Source: Pseudoalteromonas aurantia 208
Lineage (GTDB): Bacteria; Pseudomonadota; Gammaproteobacteria; Enterobacterales; Alteromonadaceae
Reading direction: 5' to 3'
Length of the DNA stretch: 64,000 nucleotides
Assembly (NCBI RefSeq): GCF_014858725.1
Contig: NZ_AQGV01000012.1
Span: 1,426,001-1,490,000 of the forward strand
Below the pieces are notes generated by a model that saw only the letters and a list, made by a program, of their open reading frames with translations, searched no databases and had not been told where the DNA came from. The translations under genes were made by a program, and so were the position numbers. How positions within the stretch are numbered: the stretch's first letter is position 1; the number at the start of each line of letters is the position of its first letter. Positions 57,442 through 64,000 of this stretch are shown here, one piece after another.

Positions 57442-58659
57442 ATGTTTAAAAAAACAGTTATGGCCAGCTTAGTCAGCGTGCTCCCGCTTTCAGTAATGGC
57501 ATCAGTAGAGCAGTCTTGCCCTCGTGTTGAAGGGTTTTACGCAACATGGGATCACCCTGCCGGTGGTAATATGGATATTAAAGATTTGGCGACCGACCAA
57601 CTCACTCACATTATTGTCGCATTTGCTTACCCGCAGTCTGATGGCAGTCTTGATACTCAAGAAGCGGATCAATATATCGATGATATTGTGAGTCATGCAC
57701 ATGCCAATAATACCGGTGTGATGATATCGGTCGGCGGCGCTGGGGTTGACTTTCTTTCAATGGATGAAGCTGCTCGAAGTCAGCTTGTGTTTAATCTCGT
57801 TGAATATGCAAAGCGACATAATCTCGACGGTATAGACGTTGACTGGGAAGATTGGAGTAGTTATAACCAACCTAACCCTGAAGAAAGTAACAGGCTCCTA
57901 AATTTAGTCAAAGATCTCCGCGCAGCACTGCCTAAACATATTGAGGTCACTGTCGACGTACAAGCCGGTGGTTGGTCAGGCATTAACTTTCACCCCGACT
58001 TAGACAAATATGCTGATATCATTCGCTTTATGGCCTACGACTATACAGGAGGCTGGGGGGGCTCTCCGATTAGACATCATGCATCATGGGACGATATTCA
58101 TAGTGGCCTCGTAAATCCAAACGTCGCCAGTCAAAGCATGATAACTAAATATGATGTAAGTAAAACCAGCCTAGGCCTGCCATTTTACAATAAAACATTT
58201 ATTGATGGTAAAAATGGTCCTGTATCAGTGTACACATCTCGTGGCATTGTTGATAATCTAGTCAAAGGGCTCGGTATAAACTATAACAGCGGGCAATATA
58301 TCTTAGATAACGATGCATACTTTTGGGAAACCCCAAACTTAATACACACCAAAACACAATTCGTTGCTGAAAATGGATATCCTGGGGTATTTATTTGGGA
58401 GTTACATCAAGACTCGAGAGATGAGCAGTATAAGCTGCTTAATGTGATTGCCAAAGAACTCCCCAAATGCCAACCTTGTACTGATCCTTGGCAGTCATAC
58501 CCTGCTATTTATAACACGGGTGACACCGTAAGCTTTGCAGGGAAAAATTGGCAAGTAACGGGCGGCCCGCTACACAGTGTACAACCGATGACATTAGGGC
58601 ATACACACAGATATAAAGATCTAGGTGCATGTAAAAACTACGTGGTAAGCCAACTGTAA
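57442..58659 (+). CDS. GH18 chitinase, secreted
   Basis: A 405-residue glycosidase with a signal peptide (cut after VMA, residue 20). The GH18 signature DGIDVDWE is at 129-136, with catalytic Glu136; SVGG near 96-99, MAYDY near 193-197 and the late WELHQDSR are further family motifs. Residues about 345-390 (DPWQSYPAIYNTGDTVSFAGKNWQVT, split) look like a C-terminal CBM5/12 chitin-binding module. It should release chitooligosaccharides for uptake, which fits a marine chitin user. Confidence 0.93.
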   Translation: MFKKTVMASLVSVLPLSVMASVEQSCPRVEGFYATWDHPAGGNMDIKDLATDQLTHIIVAFAYPQSDGSLDTQEADQYIDDIVSHAHANNTGVMISVGGAGVDFLSMDEAARSQLVFNLVEYAKRHNLDGIDVDWEDWSSYNQPNPEESNRLLNLVKDLRAALPKHIEVTVDVQAGGWSGINFHPDLDKYADIIRFMAYDYTGGWGGSPIRHHASWDDIHSGLVNPNVASQSMITKYDVSKTSLGLPFYNKTFIDGKNGPVSVYTSRGIVDNLVKGLGINYNSGQYILDNDAYFWETPNLIHTKTQFVAENGYPGVFIWELHQDSRDEQYKLLNVIAKELPKCQPCTDPWQSYPAIYNTGDTVSFAGKNWQVTGGPLHSVQPMTLGHTHRYKDLGACKNYVVSQL

Positions 58660-58750
58660 CCTCGTTTCATTTAAGCTCGCACCAGATAATCTGTACCTTA
58701 ACACACATTATCTGGTTCGCAATTAATCATAAGCGCACAACCTATCCCGC

Positions 58751-59167
58751 TTACTCTCGAAATGCATGTGCTTTCATTACTGTGGCAATGATCCTGAAAA
58801 CATCAACCCACGCTTGACGTACTTCTGGGGTCCAACTATTACCTAGCCCAACTTTAAGTGTATGTAAGAGCGCATTACCTACTGGGGTAAAGTCCTTGGC
58901 GTGCACACCATAGGCGACATGCCTATCAGCAAGTTTATGCAAGATAGGTATTAATGCATCTAAATCGTCTAAACCATTTACCGCAACCTTAAGGGTTGCC
59001 ATCAACTTTTGGCCTTGGCTTTTCAAGCTATTTTTAAATAAAGGCTTTAACGATGGATCATATTGGAAAAGGGTGGTATAAAAAATATCAGCAGCTTGCT
59101 CTGCAATGGGTTCAACCTGCGCAAAACTCTGCTGCACCAATTGCTTTTGCCTGTTCGTTATCGTCAT
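58751..59167 (-). CDS. Single-domain globin
   Basis: A 138-residue globin: FAQVEPIAEQAADIFYTTLFQYDPSLKPLF gives helices A-C with CD1 Phe, and LADRHVAYGV carries the probable proximal His83. It is like Vitreoscilla haemoglobin and the globin part of flavohaemoglobins, without reductase domain. Oxygen or NO handling is likely. Convergent with the chitinase gene. Confidence 0.88.
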   Translation of the reverse strand: MTITNRQKQLVQQSFAQVEPIAEQAADIFYTTLFQYDPSLKPLFKNSLKSQGQKLMATLKVAVNGLDDLDALIPILHKLADRHVAYGVHAKDFTPVGNALLHTLKVGLGNSWTPEVRQAWVDVFRIIATVMKAHAFRE

Positions 59168-59519
59168 TGCCCTGCCTAATTATTCAGTTAGTTAGCACTT
59201 TACCTTCTAATTTAGTCGTTAAGCGCTATTGTCGCGAATTATATTTCATACCATGCTTGGTTTTATACTTCTGCACAGCCCCCTGTACTGACTATTCTAG
59301 TGTTCCTGTGTATACCTGTGATTGGGTTGTTGTGATTGCATCAACAATATAAAATTGCATCCATAAAGCTGTTATCTCTTTTCAACATATACCGCATACG
59401 ATAACCGCTATCAGCCTTTTCCAGCCCTGTGCAAGTTCGTTTGACCTCTACTATTAAAAAACATCCCCACACAACAAATCAATCACTATACTTTAGTCAC
59501 CATAGAATAGATTTAAGTT
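59168..59519. other. Intergenic region upstream of the globin gene
   Basis: 352 bp between the globin start and repeat copy 5. It should contain the globin promoter. No ORF on either strand carries a recognisable protein, and no FNR- or NsrR-like site was identified with confidence. Confidence 0.35.
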
Positions 59520-59712
59520 AACCTCAGGTTTGGATAAGGGTTTTGGAATAGGAAATATTTTGTAAACAAACTTAAGTACGATCCAATGATGATATTTTGT
59601 TCAATATCAAGGCGCTTTTATGCAGTAATAGCGGGCTATTACAAATGAAAGCAACGCCGAGAGTGAGAAAAATAGCTTTATTGGGCAAATTCGCTTATTC
59701 AGAGCTGAGGTT
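59520..59712 (+). repeat. 193-bp MITE-like repeat, copy 5
   Basis: Same element, plus orientation, slightly diverged from copies 3 and 4 (for example GGAAATATTTTGTAAACAAA near 59550). Flanked by the direct repeat TTAAGTTA (59513-59520 and 59711-59718, edges ambiguous by 1-2 bp). It lies 11 bp before a small ORF. Confidence 0.88.
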
Positions 59713-59723
59713 AAGTTATTATT

Positions 59724-59915
59724 ATGAACTTAAAAGAGTTAAGAAATGGGGAATGGGTTGAGTACAATAACCACCCAGTCGAAGTCATAGGCATTGATGA
59801 GATTTTAAAAACGGCCACAGTTTACGATCATCAGAATCAATTGCAACTCACGCTCACCGCCAATGACCTAACAGCGGATCCACAATGTCATTGTGACTCA
59901 TATCAATACTATTAA
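59724..59915 (+). CDS. Small hypothetical protein
   Basis: A 63-residue ORF with plausible composition: MNLKELRNGEWVEYNNHPVEVIGIDE at the start (split), then hydrophobic/polar strands and a C-terminal CHCDSYQYY. It looks like a small beta-rich protein. The sequence before its ATG is repeat copy 5, so no ordinary ribosome binding site is visible (GAGG is 13 nt away). It may be a gene that lost its own promoter to the insertion. Moderate confidence only. Confidence 0.45.
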   Translation: MNLKELRNGEWVEYNNHPVEVIGIDEILKTATVYDHQNQLQLTLTANDLTADPQCHCDSYQYY

Positions 59916-60074
59916 TGGCCGAGTACAAACAACTTTTGATATAAATCAAGGCTGTTTTCTATCCTCACTAACAAGGACAGCAAACAGCCATATACTTAAG
60001 ATGATAAAACAAAGTTTATATAAAACCCGATATAAAACTGAAGTATATAAAGTTTGCTATCATATACAGCTAGA

Positions 60075-62912
60075 TTAGAAGCGACCGGTATATTGCAACG
60101 AGAATGAACGTCCCATCACAGCAATTGTGGTCGGGTAAACTTCACGATTAAACCACGGTCTCCCAGAATCCCAAGAGCCATCATTACGTGCTCTGGTATC
60201 ACGTAAATTATTAACCCCAAACCTCAATGAGTGTGCATCGTTGATGTCATATGTCACACCAGCATTATAAATCAGCCACGGTTTTAATCGCCCTCCCAAC
60301 ACCGCTCTATTTTCAACTTGTCCATTTGGGTCTTCTGCATTCCATGTTGAACCATAGCGAATTTGCTGTAGAGAAACACGCCATGCATTTTTATGCCAAG
60401 TAAAAGTGTTATCTACTTTTGAACGTAGGTCATCGTTATCAAAATCATCACGATACTCTTTATTTATGGGATCTCCTGGAAATTCTTGGCGGATCACTTC
60501 TAAAACATGGTTGTAACGCATATTGGCTGTAAATTCACCCCAACTACCCGCGTCATATTTATATATTACATTCGTTTCAATACCAGTTAGTTCGTTAAAT
60601 GATTGATTGACATATGTCGTCCGTATTTTATCAACACTATAGCCGTTGGTTGGATTAGTACCTGGAAAACGGTCAACACGACTTATTATTTCATCACAAC
60701 GCTCTGCAGTGACATTGGCAGTTCCTCGACGACACGCAGCTTCATTCTTGAAAAAATCGGTTAAATTCCATGACTCCACTTGATCTTCAATACGAATTCG
60801 ATAAGCATCAAATGTCCAATCAAGTCCTTCAGCTACCTCCCATGCAAACCCTACCGTAGCGGAAAACCCAGTTTCTTCTTTTAGCTTTGTATTACCCGTA
60901 CGTTCGATAAAAATGGTTTGTGATGCACGCAAACGTCCAGCACTATCTGGATCACATTGCTCTGTTAGTGCACCATCGTTGGTTCTGCCAGCCGAAATAT
61001 AGTCTTGACATAAAAGCTCTAAATGATCATCCGTTATACCGCTATAAGACCCAGATGGGCCCGCATTCACTTGATGAATGTCTGGCGCTCTAAATGATGT
61101 GCCATAACTTCCTCGCACTAACAAATCATCGGTAGGTCGATATTCAATGCCAATTTGATAGGTAAATGCACCATCTACATCGGTATTATCATCATAATAG
61201 TCGTAACGGCCTGCAATATTGGCTTTCACTTGCTCTGTAATTGGCACTTCAAATTCAAGTGCGACTCCATACCTATCGCGTTCACCACTGCCTTCTGTAG
61301 CTGTTAAACCGTTACCCCATCCTTTGCTTTCATCTAATGTTCGTGGATGGGCTGAAATTCGATAATCTTCCGAACCATACTCAACAACGGCCGCAAATCC
61401 TAAATCTCCTGCTGATAACTCCATGATTGCACCAGACAAACTCGCCGTTAATGTGGTAACACTTGCATCTGCTGTGGAATCATTAGACTCTAAAATAGCG
61501 TCTCGCCCTGCTTGATCTAATGGACGCCAAAAACGCTGCCAGTCAGGGCTATATAGCGGGTCGTTGGCATCTAGCCTTGCACCTAAAAAGTAATCTCTGG
61601 CTTTATCTGCTGCAACCAATATTTCAGACTCTGAGTTTTTCGATTTACTGTGCGAGAATGCAACTTCGTACGCTATCTCTTCAAGTACAATGCCTTTCAT
61701 GCCCGCCGCAACAAAATACATGTCATCTTCGAAATGCCCCTTGTTGTCACCGCCTATTTCTGATGGCGTAAACGTACGCTGTAAATATAAAGGCCTGTTT
61801 TCAGCTGTCTCATCTAAAAAGAAACGACCGTATGCTAAATTATCAATTGGGGAGTTATCTGAACGCCAGCTGGGACCTAAACCGCCTTGGTTTGCTGAGT
61901 CACTGTTCCAGTAAAGTAAATCACCAAAAACTTGGTGGTCATCTGAAAGATCCCACTGAAAATTGTTATAAATCGACACATTTTCGCGCTCATTTATATA
62001 CGAGCTATCACCTGTTGTATCCTTTCCGCAATAATAACCTCGGTCAGGACGTAAAGATAAATCATATTCAGTCCATTGATCGCATGCACCATTTATGAAT
62101 TCATTAGGGTGAACATATTGAGAGCCGCCCGCAATCGTCCAAGCCATAACACTTCGTGAGTTGACTCGTGAATATAGTGGTTGAGTATCAGTGGCCGGTC
62201 CATCATCCACAGAGTCTAACCAGTCTCTTTCATTACCAAGTAGCATATCTTGTTTTGAGTAATCAACTGAGTACGTCCAAGAAAATGATTCTGTACTCGC
62301 TCCACCTGTGATCGTAAACTTACGATTGTCTGCGCCGCCTTGATCTGTGGTACTTGCTAGTGCTGTTACAGTAGTGTGCTCAACATTCTTTTTGGTTATT
62401 ATATTAACAACACCCGCCATAGCATCAGAACCATATACCGCTGACTTTCCTCCGGTTACAATTTCTATTCTAGCAACTGCTGACGTCGGTATTGTTGATA
62501 AATTAAACACATTATTTTGACTATTAAATGCACGTGGATAGTTCGCAACTCGTCTACCATTTAACAAGACTAAAGTTCTATTTGGCCCTAGCCCACGTAA
62601 ATTAACTGTTTCTGCATTTGGTGTGAATGAATTCGTAATACCTTGCCCTTGAATGGTCCCCGTTGCAGCCGTTAAAGACTGGATTGCTTCATAAATATTA
62701 GGAAAACCTTTATCCTGAATATCTTCCGCGGTCAGCACTTGAATCGGTGCAGGGCCTTCAATTTCAGTACGCTTAATTCTTGAACCCGTTACTTCTATCC
62801 TGTCGAGTTTTATCGTATCTCCCTTGTCAGCAGCGACCGTTACACCACATGATGCAGCGGATGCCAATAAGGCAACTTTAACACTTATGGCGATTATATT
62901 TCGTCCTTTCAC
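60075..62912 (-). CDS. TonB-dependent receptor
   Basis: A 945-residue outer-membrane receptor. Signal peptide about 1-27, then RIEVTGSRIKR, the plug domain (APIQVLTAEDIQDKGFPNIYEAIQSL; NLRGLGPNRTLVLLNGRRV; GSDAMAGVVNIITK) and the 22-strand barrel, ending RSFSLQYTGRF with a terminal Phe. Length and the Asn/Asp-rich loops suit carbohydrate or peptide receptors of Alteromonadales. No STN domain, so no sigma-signalling. The substrate is unknown; the chitinase nearby makes chitooligosaccharide a guess. Confidence 0.93.
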   Translation of the reverse strand: MKGRNIIAISVKVALLASAASCGVTVAADKGDTIKLDRIEVTGSRIKRTEIEGPAPIQVLTAEDIQDKGFPNIYEAIQSLTAATGTIQGQGITNSFTPNAETVNLRGLGPNRTLVLLNGRRVANYPRAFNSQNNVFNLSTIPTSAVARIEIVTGGKSAVYGSDAMAGVVNIITKKNVEHTTVTALASTTDQGGADNRKFTITGGASTESFSWTYSVDYSKQDMLLGNERDWLDSVDDGPATDTQPLYSRVNSRSVMAWTIAGGSQYVHPNEFINGACDQWTEYDLSLRPDRGYYCGKDTTGDSSYINERENVSIYNNFQWDLSDDHQVFGDLLYWNSDSANQGGLGPSWRSDNSPIDNLAYGRFFLDETAENRPLYLQRTFTPSEIGGDNKGHFEDDMYFVAAGMKGIVLEEIAYEVAFSHSKSKNSESEILVAADKARDYFLGARLDANDPLYSPDWQRFWRPLDQAGRDAILESNDSTADASVTTLTASLSGAIMELSAGDLGFAAVVEYGSEDYRISAHPRTLDESKGWGNGLTATEGSGERDRYGVALEFEVPITEQVKANIAGRYDYYDDNTDVDGAFTYQIGIEYRPTDDLLVRGSYGTSFRAPDIHQVNAGPSGSYSGITDDHLELLCQDYISAGRTNDGALTEQCDPDSAGRLRASQTIFIERTGNTKLKEETGFSATVGFAWEVAEGLDWTFDAYRIRIEDQVESWNLTDFFKNEAACRRGTANVTAERCDEIISRVDRFPGTNPTNGYSVDKIRTTYVNQSFNELTGIETNVIYKYDAGSWGEFTANMRYNHVLEVIRQEFPGDPINKEYRDDFDNDDLRSKVDNTFTWHKNAWRVSLQQIRYGSTWNAEDPNGQVENRAVLGGRLKPWLIYNAGVTYDINDAHSLRFGVNNLRDTRARNDGSWDSGRPWFNREVYPTTIAVMGRSFSLQYTGRF

Positions 62913-63283
62913 ATTATTCCCCTGAATATTATTTTATTGTTTTATTGGATAGTGATGGGTGAAGCTTCATCACTTCGTACCTTTTTCAACCGCATTATAA
63001 ACAAATAAAATACAAAAAATAAACATTTAACAAACACAAAATAAACATTGAGTGCACATTAAACACACATATTATGTAAAAAACGACATGATCAGCGAGC
63101 CATACTCAACGACAAAAGTGGGTTTTTAGATTTAGAGGTTTAGAGATTCAGTAATAGATAAAACTGTGTGTATGACATACGAGTGGGGAACTTAACTGCT
63201 TAACTAGCCGCCGAAGAATAATAACTTACTTCGGGTGCTGTGCACAAACAACGCTGCTGTGCACAAAAAAACCATAAATCAGG
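62913..63283. other. Intergenic region upstream of the TonB receptor
   Basis: 371 AT-rich bp with the receptor's promoter region. At 63237-63294 the sequence TGCACAAA occurs three times (63241, 63260, 63289), the first two within a GCTGTGCACAAA direct repeat. No ORF. The meaning of the repeat is unknown. Confidence 0.4.
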
Positions 63284-64000
63284 TCATTGCACAAAACTGA
63301 AACGGTCGAGTAAATGAACAGCATCCGCACGTAAACCCGCACCTAATAAAGACAATTTTGATTCTAAGCTGATCCGTGTATTGTTAGTCTCGTTTTTGCG
63401 GCTTCCATGCTTTAGGATCCCTCCATCGAAAAGTAAAACTTGTCCATACTTAACGTCAATTGGTGTAACTTGACCCGTCCCATAATCAGATTCTAACCAC
63501 AAAGTTGATGTACCCGCGGTATCCACTAAGGGCAACCACATATTAATTTGTTCAAAGTGATGAGTTATAGAATAGTCATCATGGAATTCGCTGACAGGCA
63601 GTGTACCGGGGAGATGAACCCGTATATCTGGACGTTCATCAAAACTGAGTTCATGAGCAACCTTGTACGCTAAGAACTTGTTAATAAACTGATGATATAA
63701 TTCAATTAAGCCACTTCCTTGAGTTTGAGTAATGATCATGTCTCTAAAAAATAAATTATCCTGAGAGAATAACTTTTGCGGTAATCCAAATTGGGCTCTT
63801 TGTGCCATGATACTCTCATGATACTTATCAATATTATTGCACTTGAGGATTTGCTGACTCATGATTTTTGCAAAGGGGAATTGATGAATATCAAAATCCA
63901 ATAACAACCAATTTTTTAGTGGCGTATGCGAGCATATACATGCATGAGTAAAGTTTTCACCTGCAAAAACTTTGTTTAATTCAAGTGTACTCGGCGTAAC
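63284..64000 (-). CDS. Phytanoyl-CoA dioxygenase/StrG-like 2OG-Fe(II) protein, C-terminal part
   Basis: The frame is open from its stop at 63284 to the window's right edge, giving at least 238 residues with no ATG in the last part, so the start lies outside. The iron ligands appear to be His and Asp in SEFHDDYS, with a distal His in ILKHGSRKNETNNTRISLE, whose Arg would bind 2-oxoglutarate. HHFEQINMWLPLVDTAGTSTLWLES is like the StrG/PhyH group. Substrate unknown. Confidence 0.72.
   Translation of the reverse strand, partial: VTPSTLELNKVFAGENFTHACICSHTPLKNWLLLDFDIHQFPFAKIMSQQILKCNNIDKYHESIMAQRAQFGLPQKLFSQDNLFFRDMIITQTQGSGLIELYHQFINKFLAYKVAHELSFDERPDIRVHLPGTLPVSEFHDDYSITHHFEQINMWLPLVDTAGTSTLWLESDYGTGQVTPIDVKYGQVLLFDGGILKHGSRKNETNNTRISLESKLSLLGAGLRADAVHLLDRFSFVQ

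Noticed and set aside
19789..59712. Repeat copies as REP/BIME elements rather than transposons
   Set aside because: Each insertion is flanked by short direct repeats and has inverted ends, which argues for transposition; REP elements lack these.
1..64000. CRISPR arrays, tRNA or rRNA genes, prophage
   Set aside because: No regularly spaced short repeats, no cloverleaf or rRNA sequence, and no phage structural or integrase genes were seen.

Overview
The window looks like chromosome from a marine gammaproteobacterium of the Alteromonadales, most likely Pseudoalteromonas or a close relative. The evidence is an AT-rich sequence; gene order sohB / yciK / rluB / yciO / rnm / trp operon, as in E. 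coli but with scpAB inserted; a fused trpCF; a Pla-1/cef (VolA-type) lipase; and many exported hydrolases (two subtilisins, S9, S33, M1 and M2 peptidases, a GH18 chitinase) with a TonB-dependent receptor. No rRNA, tRNA, CRISPR array, prophage or complete insertion sequence was seen.

Layout: 1-2558, end of an M2 peptidase gene and a three-gene ABC export unit. 2633-10930, the housekeeping block sohB, lipase, yciK, rluB, scpB, scpA, yciO, rnm. 11043-17906, the trp operon (trpE, G, D, CF, B, A), preceded by two complete transcription attenuators in series, each with its own Trp-rich leader peptide and terminator. 17916-18931, an HU-like gene and yciB. 19002-40338, an accessory stretch: CPBP protease, S33 hydrolase, a 1436-residue hybrid sensor kinase with a divergent response regulator, a cold-shock protein, a subtilisin, a three-gene STAND NTPase / ECF sigma / orphan module, an S9 peptidase, an exported orphan and an NSS transporter. 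40506-43545, yciI and a PepSY / response regulator / kinase / small exported protein cluster. 43647-49920, M1 peptidase, PadR with a small membrane protein, AI-2E-type transporter, epimerase. 49984-64000, exported orphan, fatty-acid desaturase with its reductase, GNAT, second subtilisin, chitinase, globin, TonB receptor, and the C-terminal part of a dioxygenase running off the right edge.

A 193-bp repeat with inverted ends occurs five times (19789, 37610, 53881, 54078, 59520), each insertion flanked by 7-8 bp direct repeats. It has no coding capacity and looks like a MITE. Two copies form a tandem dimer whose right end supplies the last codons and stop of the GNAT gene.

The best candidate for an undescribed system is 30309-35253. 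It encodes a protein with a Lon-protease-like N-terminal domain, an nSTAND1-type NTPase, one membrane helix and a long TPR-like tail. A sigma-factor-like gene and an orphan gene follow in the same operon. The tandem trp attenuators, the FabR/DesT-like palindrome at the desaturase operon and the perfect inverted repeat around the PadR promoter are the clearest regulatory findings.
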